From Tepidisphaeraceae bacterium (GTDB taxonomy: Bacteria > Planctomycetota > Phycisphaerae > Tepidisphaerales > Tepidisphaeraceae): 64,000 bases of DNA. The stretch spans positions 248,001-312,000 of the forward strand of contig DASYHQ010000018.1 in NCBI GenBank assembly GCA_035998445.1, written 5' to 3'. Positions within the stretch are counted from its first letter, which is position 1; each line of letters begins with the position of its first letter. A model generated the notes under the pieces. The model did no database searches, was not told the DNA's origin, and was given only the letters and a program-made list of their open reading frames with translations. Made by a program: the position numbers and the translations under genes. Shown piece after piece: positions 7,111 to 15,154 of this stretch.

Positions 7111-7971
7111 ATGGAAACGCAGGACGACCAGGTTGAGTACGCAACGCACTTTCTTTCAAATGCCAGCGGAGCGTTTGACCAGATGCAGTCGTTTTACTCC
7201 AGGTTCACTCACAATGAAGATCGCAGCAACTTAATCGGCAGGGTTGCTGGGCTGTTTCAAAAAAGGGAGGACCCGCGGCACGCAACGTCCTTCGAATTCC
7301 GATATGGGGTCTACGAAGACGTGCGTCACATTATTGGTGACGAAGGCTACGACTACCTCTCCGAGAAACTTCAAGTGATAGCCGAGCGGCTCGAAAAGAA
7401 AGCGTTGACAATCGAAGATGAAGCGAAGCTGCACTTCACGAAGATGAGACATGCTGCGTTAGACCTCACTCGACTGGTTTTAGGGACCGACTACGAGCGA
7501 TCCGAACACGGCGTAAAGATCCTGCGGATCATCGAGTTGATCGAGGCTTACTGGGACGCACAAGGCGAACCAGATTGGCGGAAACGTATGCTCGGCTACT
7601 TGAACGATTTAGTTGAGTTGCAGGATGCAATTCGCGGAATCGATATCCCTCGCCTCGTGCAATCGCGACGCTCGGAGTTCCCGCCCTTCCGCCGCTATGA
7701 GGAAGATACGCCAGTTCGATCGGATAGCCCGCCGGTGCTTCCTGCGGAGGATGAGTCGCCCGGGGATCTAATCTCCATGGATCAAGCGGCGGCGCTAGTG
7801 GGGCGAACTAAGCGCACCGTTCAAGGTTGGAACGAAATCGATCCAATGCCGCTGCCAGAAGTCGAGGGGGGTGGAGGCAAACGGCATGAATACAGCTACG
7901 CGAAGCTAAAGCCATGGCTGGAGCAGCACTCTGGACGCAAGCTCCCGGACCAATTGCCCGACCTGCGATAG
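7111..7971 (+). CDS. hypothetical protein with C-terminal HTH
   Basis: 286 residues. The N-terminal 200 are helical, rich in Tyr, Glu and Arg, and unrecognised. After a Pro/Asp linker, about 222-278 form an excisionase/MerR-type HTH: LISMDQAAALVGRTKRTVQGW with a wing ending YSYAKLKPWLEQ. The gene is visibly A/T-richer than the genes around it, a sign of separate acquisition. In this position (after int) it could be a regulator, an anti-phage cargo gene or an Xis partner; nothing seen decides. AGGTGA lies upstream of the ATG. Confidence 0.7.
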   Translation: METQDDQVEYATHFLSNASGAFDQMQSFYSRFTHNEDRSNLIGRVAGLFQKREDPRHATSFEFRYGVYEDVRHIIGDEGYDYLSEKLQVIAERLEKKALTIEDEAKLHFTKMRHAALDLTRLVLGTDYERSEHGVKILRIIELIEAYWDAQGEPDWRKRMLGYLNDLVELQDAIRGIDIPRLVQSRRSEFPPFRRYEEDTPVRSDSPPVLPAEDESPGDLISMDQAAALVGRTKRTVQGWNEIDPMPLPEVEGGGGKRHEYSYAKLKPWLEQHSGRKLPDQLPDLR

Positions 7972-8060
7972 TTTGCATGAAGTGCAAAGCGGCGAAATCC
8001 AACGAAAAGCAACGAACCGCCTTTTTACAGTGCTCGCGTCTTTAACGAGAGGCGAACACT

Positions 8061-8366
8061 ATGACCGATTCATTCCTGAACGAGCCAGCCATCACTTTGG
8101 CAGAGGCAACGCGACTGCCCCAACTCGCACGCAACGGCCGCCGTCCAAACCCTTCCACGATATTTCGCTGGGCATCCTGCGGGGTCCGGGGCGTCAAGCT
8201 TGAGATTCGCCAGGTGGGCGGCAGTAAGTGCACGAGCCGCGAAGCCGTCACGCGATTCATCGCCCGCCTGAGCGGTGACGAGGGTGCCCCCGTCGCTCGC
8301 ATCAATCCACCCGCAGGCACCGGTGGCGGCGCGGTCGAACTGGAGCTTCAGGCGGCTGGGTTCTAG
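8061..8366 (+). CDS. DUF1580-like protein, possible excisionase or regulator
   Basis: 101 residues. ITLAEATRLPQLARNGRR, STIFRWASCGVRGVKLEIR and GGSKCTSREAVTRFIARLSG match the DUF1580-like pattern of planctomycete proteins: an HTH in which the recognition helix STIFRW is followed by a strand and a wing. It is related to the element A protein at 2190-2507 (shared RGVxLE and TSxEAxxRF). Its location near the integrase fits a recombination directionality factor, but that is inference. The ATG at 8061 is preceded by GAGAGGCGAA. Confidence 0.72.
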   Translation: MTDSFLNEPAITLAEATRLPQLARNGRRPNPSTIFRWASCGVRGVKLEIRQVGGSKCTSREAVTRFIARLSGDEGAPVARINPPAGTGGGAVELELQAAGF

Positions 8367-8410
8367 CCGCTGATTTCCAGTTTGCCCGTCTATATGTGAG
8401 AGGGAAGTAA

Positions 8411-8452
8411 AAAAGGCCGCAGCACCGGGACTCTACTTCGGTGCTACGGCCT
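8411..8452 (-). terminator. terminator-like hairpin facing left, upstream of the ParB/Topo VIA gene
   Basis: AGGCCG-C-AGCACCG (8414-8427) pairs with CGGTGCT-A-CGGCCT (8439-8452), one internal mismatch. Six A residues precede the stem on the plus strand, so on the minus strand the hairpin is followed by a T-run: a canonical leftward rho-independent terminator. No minus-strand gene precedes it. It sits 10 bp before the gene at 8463 and could also fold in that gene's leader RNA. Confidence 0.5.
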
Positions 8453-8462
8453 GGGACTCCAA

Positions 8463-9920
8463 ATGCATTCTAGCAGTCGCACGCCATCACTGCCAACCAC
8501 AAAACGCCGCAGCCGTCCCGCAAGGAACGCTGTAGCTAGCGTGCTCGTGTCGTCGCTCAAGCCGTCCGCAACCAACGACTCCCTATACCGCCCGATCGAC
8601 ACCGACGACGCCAACTTTAAGAAGCTGGTGCGCAGCGTCCTGAAGCGCGGACGTGTCATGCAGCCGCTACTGGCGACGCGCGACGGAATCCTAATCAGCG
8701 GTCACCGAAGGCTAGCCGCGGCAAAGGTCGCACAGCTTGTCGCGGTGCCGTGCCAGTTCACGGAAAGGGACCGCCAAGATTATAGCGATGCCGAATTTCT
8801 TGAGCTGATCCGTGAGCACAACCTGCAAAGGGAAAAGACGCTCGCGGAGCAGCACAACGAGGCGCTGGTAGACGTCGCCCGCGAAGGCACCGCCTACGCC
8901 GACCTGCTGGCCGATCGTCAGGAGAAACTAGACAAGTCTGGTTTCTCTTTAATGACGTTCGACATCGTTGGCGAAAAGGTCCGTTCCGAGATATCAAAGG
9001 CGCTTCACCCGTTCCTAATTGCGTGCATGCGTGTCATCGACCAGAACCGCGATTTCTGGCCCCTAAGCGTCCGCCAGATTCACTATCGCCTGCTGGGTGA
9101 GAACGCCCCGCTAAAGCACGCGAGCAAGCCCGGATCGACGTATGTGAACGATCGCAAGTCTTACCAGGCGCTCAGCGACCTGCTGACGCGCGGCCGCCTC
9201 GTTGGTCGAATCCCTTGGCACACCATCAGTGATGAGACACGCGACTTTGAGGGCTGGCCAGTCCATCAGGCAATCGGACCCTACATCACGTCTCAAATGG
9301 ATCGGTTGTTCACCACCTACTGGCGTGACCGCCTGCAAAGTCAGCCGCATCACGTCGAAGTCATCGGTGAGAAAAATACGGTTAAGACGATCGTGAGTTC
9401 CGTTTGCCGTGAATACACCGTGCCCTACTCGATCGGCCGCGGCTACTGCAGCATCCCGCCACGCTACGAGATGGCCCAACGCTTCCGACGAAGCGGCAAA
9501 GACCGCCTAATCGTGCTGATCCTCAGCGACTTGGACCCGGACGGTTCGGAAATCGCGCAGAGCTTCGCCCGGTCGATGCGCGACGACTTCAACATCGCAA
9601 ACATTGAACCGATAAAGGTGGCGCTGACGCCCGAGCAGATCGACCAGTACGACCTGCCGCCGAAGATGGTGGCCAAACCAACGTCTAGCAACTACGCCAA
9701 GTTCGTCGCGGCTCACGGGCAACACGTATTCGAGCTTGAGGCTCTGGAGGCGTCGCAGTTGCAGGACGTATTGCGCGATGCAATCAACCGGGTGCTCGAT
9801 ATTGATCTTTACAACCGCGAAGTCGAAGCCGAGGCCAGAGACGCGGATTACCTGAAGGCATGCCGGCTAACGCTCATCAAGGCCGCGCAGCAGATGGGAA
9901 TACGCGGCCTGTCAGCATGA
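8463..9920 (+). CDS. fusion of ParB-like domain with Topo VIA/Spo11-like (Mini-A type) DNA-cleaving domain
   Basis: 485 residues. The N-terminal part (about 30-130) is ParB/sulfiredoxin-like: FKKLVRSVLKRGRVMQPLL, then ILISGHRRLAAAK (76-88, the GxRR box). Residues about 175-430 look like a Topo VI A subunit: the winged-helix motif LSVRQIHYRLL puts Tyr208 at the catalytic tyrosine (RDIYY in Spo11/Topo VIA). A TOPRIM fold follows with Glu303 (VEVIGEKNT) and the acidic pair in DLDPDG (356-361). No Topo VIB/GHKL ATPase is nearby, as in the Mini-A proteins described from mobile elements. It probably makes DNA breaks, perhaps at sites chosen by the ParB-like part. Start codon not backed by a clear Shine-Dalgarno site. 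Confidence 0.8.
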   Translation: MHSSSRTPSLPTTKRRSRPARNAVASVLVSSLKPSATNDSLYRPIDTDDANFKKLVRSVLKRGRVMQPLLATRDGILISGHRRLAAAKVAQLVAVPCQFTERDRQDYSDAEFLELIREHNLQREKTLAEQHNEALVDVAREGTAYADLLADRQEKLDKSGFSLMTFDIVGEKVRSEISKALHPFLIACMRVIDQNRDFWPLSVRQIHYRLLGENAPLKHASKPGSTYVNDRKSYQALSDLLTRGRLVGRIPWHTISDETRDFEGWPVHQAIGPYITSQMDRLFTTYWRDRLQSQPHHVEVIGEKNTVKTIVSSVCREYTVPYSIGRGYCSIPPRYEMAQRFRRSGKDRLIVLILSDLDPDGSEIAQSFARSMRDDFNIANIEPIKVALTPEQIDQYDLPPKMVAKPTSSNYAKFVAAHGQHVFELEALEASQLQDVLRDAINRVLDIDLYNREVEAEARDADYLKACRLTLIKAAQQMGIRGLSA

Positions 9921-10840
9921 GCTTCCCGCCCCCGCTGGCGAATAGCTGGCGCGAGGCGGTTTAACAAGCACCTTCGGTCGCCCGCCTGACACGCGGCCGA
10001 GGGGATCACAAAAGTACCTGCGGGTACGAGGTTGATGGCTTAGCCTGTTCGCGAAAAGCCAGATGTGAGGCGTAGCCGGTCGAACCGGGCATGACGTTAC
10101 AGACATCGGGAGCTAACCCCTACCCGGTGCCGGTGGCTGCTATGTGAATCCCCTCAATCGTCGGCTGTGCCCGTGGTGGCGTCGGACGGTCAGGGATTGG
10201 TTCACATGACCACCGCGCTCGACTCGACCGAAGCGGCCCGCCCTCGTCAGCGGCGAAATGGTGAAAGATCGAGGAACACACACGCGTACCGAGTTCCAGG
10301 CTCATACTGCACCGTCCCCTGTGTCAACGCACAGGGGTCACTCCGCAACCCGTTTCCTTCTCACCTGCTGTTTGGTGCTGACGGTGCTTAGTGCTGTCTT
10401 TCCTGTCTGAGCGTAGCGAGGTGGCCTGATGAGGGCACTGTACCCGGTGCCTGAAGATGGCCATGTATTGAGCGCTTTATTGTACGATCAGAGAACTAAC
10501 AGCTAATCGAGCGCGTACTATTAGAGGGTGACCGTGCTGAACTGTGCTGATCTAGATCATGCGTCTGAAGCGATGATGCCAAGGGGGTGCGCACCTGCGC
10601 TACCTGCCAAAGTTATCCACAAAATCGGGCCGCCCGCGGCGCCGGAACCGCCACATTCACGCCCGCTTTCACCAAAAACCCCTGCTTTTCGGCCAAAAAG
10701 AGCCGGCGCCTGCCCTACCGACCGGTTCCGCAACCCATCTGCGGGCTGTCTGGTGCCGAGTGCATCGGGGAAGCAACCGGGAAGCGATGGGAAAGCACCT
10801 GAGAAGCAACCGAGAAGCACCCACCACACAGGAGCGACGA
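9921..10840. other. 0.9-kb non-coding stretch with DnaA box, repeats and hairpins; candidate origin or centromere
   Basis: I find no convincing gene on either strand in 920 bp. It holds one perfect DnaA box (10613-10621), a hairpin CCCCTGTG-TCAACG-CACAGGGG (10316-10337), GTGCTGA-type heptamers at 10375, 10384 and 10391 and again at 10534 and 10544 (9-10 bp spacing), and the palindrome GATCTAGATC (10549-10558). Placed just after the ParB-fusion gene, it may hold a replication origin or ParB-like target sites. Short frames here (such as 10167-10391) lack coding character. Confidence 0.45.
10613..10621 (+). promoter_or_regulatory. perfect DnaA box
   Basis: TTATCCACA is an exact consensus DnaA-binding nonamer inside the non-coding stretch after the ParB/Topo VIA-like gene. 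A single box can occur by chance, but few are expected at this GC content. Confidence 0.5.
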
Positions 10841-12157
10841 ATGGGTAACAACGGTCCTAATGTCAGAGAGACGAATCGAAAGTGGCTCACGCTGCCCGCG
10901 CGCATCGGTGCCCGCGATGCGGAAGAGATCGGGGCGAACCTTGCCACCATGGCCGACCCCGAGTGCCGCACACTCTACTCCGAGAGCGACCTGCTGCGGA
11001 TCGAGGACGAGCTGCCAGAGCTACAGGACCAGGTGCGATACGCCAGGATCATCCATCACGCGCGGGGCGTGAAGCCCGAGGCGCGACATTATCGCCGGGC
11101 CTGCACCTGCACCGATGCGATTCAGGCAGACTACGAGCCGTCGCACGGACCTTACCCGCTGATCATCCCGCCGATGGCGCACGTCGAATGCGACGCGCAC
11201 GGCCAGCCCTACTCGATCAATGGGATGCACGTCACCCAGCGGATCCACACGCCGCCGGCGGCGCTGGCCGATTGGGACCGGCGATACAACGAACTGGCCA
11301 AGGCCCGGAAGTCGACGCCACCGCGAGACGAGTATGAGTTCGTGCCGATCGTGCTGACCGACTACATCGACGAGCTGCCGGTGCACAGCGACCCCGAACC
11401 GCGGCCGGCGCGTGGCGTGGAGTGGCGCACGCCGTACGCTGCCACGCTGCCCCCGTCGCTCCGCAACATCCACCTGCGGTACGAGCCGACGTTCGCCGGA
11501 ATGACGGGCCAGCCGTTGCCGCAACCCGGCCGGCTGCGCATCTTCGACACCTACCGCGCCCAGTGGGAACGCGAGTGCGAACGCTTGGGAGTGGACGTCA
11601 CGCCCTATTGGTTCATCAAGGGACGCTGGCTGTTCAGTCTCGATACGACGCCAAGCGCCGTCTTCAATCGTCGTGGTCTCCGTCGTCAGCGCCGCCCACG
11701 GGGGCAGGCGATCCCGGCGAGCTGGTCGAGTTGGGAACCACCGCGCAGAGATCGCCCCGAATACCCGCACGGGCGAATGGACCTCAACGGCCTCTGGCGA
11801 ATCGACCGTAGGAAGGTCGCCTCCATTTTCCTACGCATCACGCGACCGCAGCACGAGTGCGCGACGCTCTACTTCCACGAGGGCTACACGATCGCCGAGG
11901 TGGCGCGTGCCAGGAACTGCGCGGTCAGCACCGTTCACGAACTGATCGAGCGAGTCCGAGAGGAATTCCGCAGGGAGGAACTGCCGGACCCGAAGCCCAA
12001 CTCGCTGTCCCCCACCGAATCGGGCTGGGAATCCGGTTACGTGCTGGTGAGTGCTCGCACCGCCTACGAGGATGAGGTGCGCCGCGGGTTCAAGCCGCCC
12101 CGCAAAGGTGCTGACGTGAATCCGTTCGCGCCCCGCGACAAAAATAAAATTGCGTAA
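10841..12157 (+). CDS. phage protein with C-terminal sigma-region-4-like HTH
   Basis: 438 residues from MGNNGPNVRE, with AGGAG upstream; longer forms reach back into non-coding DNA. The N-terminal 330 residues are unrecognised, rich in Pro, Arg and Tyr, with CTCTDAIQ (Cys pair) and HVECDAHG. Residues about 335-378 form a sigma-70 region 4/LuxR-like HTH: CATLYFHEGYTIAEVARARNCAVSTVHELIERV. It precedes the packaging and head genes, so a late-gene activator is a reasonable guess. The C-terminal tail is basic and Pro-rich. Confidence 0.7.
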   Translation: MGNNGPNVRETNRKWLTLPARIGARDAEEIGANLATMADPECRTLYSESDLLRIEDELPELQDQVRYARIIHHARGVKPEARHYRRACTCTDAIQADYEPSHGPYPLIIPPMAHVECDAHGQPYSINGMHVTQRIHTPPAALADWDRRYNELAKARKSTPPRDEYEFVPIVLTDYIDELPVHSDPEPRPARGVEWRTPYAATLPPSLRNIHLRYEPTFAGMTGQPLPQPGRLRIFDTYRAQWERECERLGVDVTPYWFIKGRWLFSLDTTPSAVFNRRGLRRQRRPRGQAIPASWSSWEPPRRDRPEYPHGRMDLNGLWRIDRRKVASIFLRITRPQHECATLYFHEGYTIAEVARARNCAVSTVHELIERVREEFRREELPDPKPNSLSPTESGWESGYVLVSARTAYEDEVRRGFKPPRKGADVNPFAPRDKNKIA

Positions 12158-12290
12158 GTTGTCGCCCCCACATCATTTGCACGGGATCCGACCACTCCGA
12201 ATCGGTAAATAACCGAATTTCCCGTCCGTACTTGTAAGGGGAAGCAAGTGAAAATTGAAAGCCGCCGGTTGTGCTGACCGACGGTTCATA

Positions 12291-12299
12291 GGGGGGGGG
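12291..12299. repeat. homopolymer of nine G
   Basis: A run of nine G lies in the 266-bp gap before the AP2/HNH gene at 12424. The gap holds no other recognised element. Such a tract can vary in length by slipped-strand mispairing and is also a common place for sequencing error. Confidence 0.6.
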
Positions 12300-12423
12300 T
12301 ACTTCCGGGGTGCCTTCCCCCCAGAATCCCGAAATCCCGAAATCTGAAACACCCACAACCCATCGCACGACGAAGCCCGACAGGGCTTTCTGTCGTTGCG
12401 CCACACACCCCGAAGGAGAACGA

Positions 12424-13020
12424 ATGCGAAAGCTAAGGCGAAAGAACGTGCCACCGGAGCGGCAACCGTACTTTGATGAGGCGATGAACTGTTACCGCGT
12501 CCCATTGACCAATGGTCGCACAGCGACAATCGACGCTGAAGACGTCGAACGGGTGTCGCAGTTCCTATGGCGATGGAGGCCGCACAAGTCGCTGGCCAAT
12601 GGGCAAGCGGAGCACCGCCTGTACGTGTCGCGCACCGAGTACACAAACGTGCGGCTGAGTCGATTCATCCTCGGTGTCAGTGACGACGTTCGGTTCATCA
12701 ACCACATCAACGACGACTCGCTCGACTACCGAAAAGCGAACCTGCGGACATTCACGCGAGAGGAGTCGTCCCGACACTTCAAGAAGATGAAGAAGAACCG
12801 CTTTGGTGACACGCCAAGCAGCCGCTTCAAGGGCGTTTCGCGGTTCCAAGACACTGGTAAATGGATCGCCCAAATCCGAAAGGACGGGGTGAACTATTAC
12901 CTTGGCCTATTCACAGACGAAGAGGCCGCGGCCCGAGCGTACGATGCCAGCGCGTTGGAGAAGTTCGGCCACGCGGCGCGCATCAACTTTGCCATCCCAC
13001 TGACCCAGGAGGCCGCATGA
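12424..13020 (+). CDS. HNH-type endonuclease with AP2 DNA-binding domain
   Basis: 198 residues from MRKLRRKNVPP, with AAGGAG upstream. The first 115 are an HNH homing-endonuclease-like module (VRLSRFILG, FINHINDDSLDYRKANLRTF; His in NHIN is the expected catalytic position). Residues about 135-190 are an AP2 domain (SSRFKGVSRFQDTGKWIAQI, then YYLGLFTDEEAAARAYDASA and INFA). AP2-HNH proteins are known from phages and plant-like homing endonucleases, where they cut DNA at specific sites. A second, related gene overlaps the stop. Confidence 0.85.
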   Translation: MRKLRRKNVPPERQPYFDEAMNCYRVPLTNGRTATIDAEDVERVSQFLWRWRPHKSLANGQAEHRLYVSRTEYTNVRLSRFILGVSDDVRFINHINDDSLDYRKANLRTFTREESSRHFKKMKKNRFGDTPSSRFKGVSRFQDTGKWIAQIRKDGVNYYLGLFTDEEAAARAYDASALEKFGHAARINFAIPLTQEAA

Positions 13021-13634
13021 ATCTGAGCTTGAACCTTGGCTATTGGACCGCCGAGTTGGACGACGCCGACGCCGGGATCATCTCAGGCTACGCGTGGCGA
13101 CGCACGCGATGCAACAAGAAGGGCCGGCCGCGCGTCGAAGCATTCCGATTAGATGGGACGCGCGTATACCTCGAACGCCTGTTGCTTGGATTGGTTGACG
13201 ACGGCCAATTCTACGTGAAGTTCCTGAACGGAAACCGACTGGATTTCCGCCGGGCAAACCTACAGGTGATGCACGTCGTCGATCACCTCGTGAGCCAGCC
13301 TAAGCTGCGATACCACGACCCCAACCGCCAGCCCACCAGCGAGTACAAGGGCGTGCATTGGGCCTCCACCAAATGCGATGGCCGCTGGTGCGCCAAGATC
13401 CGCTACGAGGGCACGCAACGGCTAATTGGGTGGTTCAAGGACGAGGTTAAAGCCGCTAAAGCGTACGACCGCCGCGCCGCCGAACTTTACGGCGCTGAAG
13501 CCTACTTGAACTTCCCCCAGGAGGTGCCCACCGCCAGGCGTCTAACCCCTACACATCCTCGCAACGTGACCAAAGTTTCACCCAAGGAACCATGGAACGA
13601 TATATCCGTCCGAAACGACGCGCCAAGCGTCTGA
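13017..13634 (+). CDS. second AP2-domain HNH-like protein, degenerate nuclease motif
   Basis: 205 residues; ATG overlaps the upstream stop by four bases. Same layout as the preceding protein: an N-terminal HNH-like part (RVYLERLLLGL, KFLNGNRLDFRRANLQV) and an AP2 domain (SEYKGVHWASTKCDGRWCAKI, then RLIGWFKDEVKAAKAYDRRA and LNFP). The HIN motif is replaced by KFLN, so the first catalytic His is missing and cleavage may be lost, leaving a DNA-binding protein. The extended C-terminus (about 175-205) is basic. Probably a duplication of the first gene. Confidence 0.8.
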   Translation: MNLSLNLGYWTAELDDADAGIISGYAWRRTRCNKKGRPRVEAFRLDGTRVYLERLLLGLVDDGQFYVKFLNGNRLDFRRANLQVMHVVDHLVSQPKLRYHDPNRQPTSEYKGVHWASTKCDGRWCAKIRYEGTQRLIGWFKDEVKAAKAYDRRAAELYGAEAYLNFPQEVPTARRLTPTHPRNVTKVSPKEPWNDISVRNDAPSV

Positions 13635-13930
13635 AGCCGTTGACCGATGCGCAGTCCGCGCGGCAACTCACCTGCTACCGCCCCGCCGGCTGTGAACACG
13701 TTCGCACCGACGTGCTGATCGTCACCGACCGCTACATCGCCCGAGCCGCGAAGGCCGAGAGCCCCACAGCCAACCGAGTGGCGCTGTTGAACGCGCTGGC
13801 CCGATGCTGCGGACCTTGTTCACCCACTGGCTGCAACCCGACGCAGCACCGCTTCGCCCTTGAACGCTTCGACGCCGCAACGGCTTGGAAGCGCACGCAG
13901 AAGACGCCCCGCCGCCGCATCGCCGCCTGA
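13592..13930 (+). CDS. small hypothetical basic protein
   Basis: 112 residues starting MERYIRPKRRAKRL. It has four or more Cys (LTCYRPAGCEH, RCCGPCSPTGC), suggesting possible metal binding, and a basic C-terminus (TPRRRIAA). No family recognised. The start overlaps the end of the AP2 gene and is preceded by AAGGA. The reading frame is open but short and GC-rich, so it is a fair, not firm, gene. Confidence 0.5.
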   Translation: MERYIRPKRRAKRLKPLTDAQSARQLTCYRPAGCEHVRTDVLIVTDRYIARAAKAESPTANRVALLNALARCCGPCSPTGCNPTQHRFALERFDAATAWKRTQKTPRRRIAA

Positions 13931-14042
13931 TCATTTCCATTATCGCGGTATTGATAGAGGGGGGCCATATTCGCGGCCCGCCCGTTCGACCTTTTTCCCA
14001 TTTCGCCCAATAGCCGCTGGCCCAGCCAGCAGGAGCACGCCC

Positions 14043-14576
14043 ATTCCACGCGCATCAACCGTACGCAAGCAACGTCTTTCCAATAACCGCCTCTATGTAG
14101 AGGGACTGACCAAAGCACTGACCGTGAAGGAACGTGCCGCGCTCGCCGAAGTCCTGCAAGGCAACCAGAGCACGGAGGAGATCGGCCAGGCCATCGGACT
14201 GAGCGGACGAATGGTGCGATACCAGACGGCCGCCGCGATGAAGAAGCTGGCTGCGAAAGGGATCGACGCCACGAGCCCGCAGAGAGGAAGACCGAGAGTG
14301 CCATGGATGGTGTCGATCGACCCCACCGACATCTGCAACCTGTCGACGAGAACGAACAGCGAGGGACAGACGGTCGGACGATGGGAAGGTGACGACGAGC
14401 CGAAGGAAGCCGAGCCGTTAGACGACGGTGAACGTGCGACCGAACCAACGAACGCACCGCTGGTGACAGGATGCCAACGGTGCAAGACCGGCAAACGCCG
14501 GATCGGCGATCGCTACTGCAAGAAATGCACGAAGGCCGTGATGAAGGAAATGCGACAGAACGGTTACCTGACTTAG
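14043..14576 (+). CDS. HTH protein with C-terminal zinc ribbon, no canonical start codon
   Basis: About 177 residues. Residues 20-85 are a sigma-region-4/LuxR-like HTH (LTVKERAALAEVLQGNQSTE, IGQAIGLSGRMVRYQTAAAMKKL). The C-terminus has two Cys pairs, CQRCKTGKRR and YCKKCTK, a zinc ribbon. No ATG or GTG lies at a good place. An ATT at 14043 follows AGGAG by seven bases, a rare but possible initiator; an upstream TTG start at 13860 is the alternative. Likely a phage transcription regulator. Confidence 0.6.
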   Translation: MPRASTVRKQRLSNNRLYVEGLTKALTVKERAALAEVLQGNQSTEEIGQAIGLSGRMVRYQTAAAMKKLAAKGIDATSPQRGRPRVPWMVSIDPTDICNLSTRTNSEGQTVGRWEGDDEPKEAEPLDDGERATEPTNAPLVTGCQRCKTGKRRIGDRYCKKCTKAVMKEMRQNGYLT

Positions 14577-14593
14577 AGAGAGTTTCCTTGGGG

Positions 14594-14638
14594 CCGGGCG
14601 CGGTGGCTTTCGACCAACGAACCACCGCCCGGTTTTTT
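14594..14638 (+). terminator. rho-independent terminator
   Basis: CCGGG (14594-14598) and CGGTGG (14601-14606) pair with CCACCG (14622-14627) and CCCGG (14628-14632), a two-base bulge, then six T. It ends transcription of the regulator block before the gene at 14675. Confidence 0.8.
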
Positions 14639-14674
14639 GAACTGCACCACACACACAGACAGAGAGACAGAACC

Positions 14675-15043
14675 ATGACAACCGTAATACCTAAAGACCT
14701 CGCGCACGGGATCATCAACCGACTCATTGACCGGCCGAACGTCGAAGTCATCGGCTGCGAATCCGAGTTGTCGGAATGCGAGCTTACGCCGGACCTCACC
14801 ACCAACACCCGTCGATACGCACCAGGCGACACGATCGCCGTCACCATCACGCTGCGCTACACGGATTGGGTGAAACCGGCAGACGCGATAGACGAGCCGA
14901 CCGACCTGCGTCGTGTCTACCACCAGCTAAAGAAGGTCGCACACCCAGCACGTAAGGCCGCTGAAGCAATCGACAAACTTCTCACCGGTGGTGTGCTGGT
15001 GGAATCCGTGGAGATCACCAAGGACCGCGACAAAGCGTCATAG
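14675..15043 (+). CDS. hypothetical phage protein
   Basis: 122 residues from MTTVIPKDLA. An acidic N-terminal half with beta character (TRRYAPGDTIAVTITLRYTD) is followed by a helical C-terminus rich in Lys and Ala. No family recognised. It lies between a terminator and the PLD-like gene; 15044-15174 holds no gene. The Shine-Dalgarno site is weak (AGAGAG). Confidence 0.55.
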   Translation: MTTVIPKDLAHGIINRLIDRPNVEVIGCESELSECELTPDLTTNTRRYAPGDTIAVTITLRYTDWVKPADAIDEPTDLRRVYHQLKKVAHPARKAAEAIDKLLTGGVLVESVEITKDRDKAS

Positions 15044-15154
15044 CTTTCAGTGGGGGCCGAAACCTGAGCCGGGGGCTTCGCTCACAAAAAAACAGACCCC
15101 CAGACCCGTACCGAATGCCGAAGTCTTGAACATTTTTTAGACCGTCTGACCAAG

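Noticed and set aside
10167-10391. short open frames in the 0.9-kb gap
   Set aside because: No ribosome site, no domain, and composition unlike nearby genes.
13732-14850. 372-codon minus-strand frame
   Set aside because: Lies opposite several phage genes and a terminator; Ser/Arg-rich without motif.
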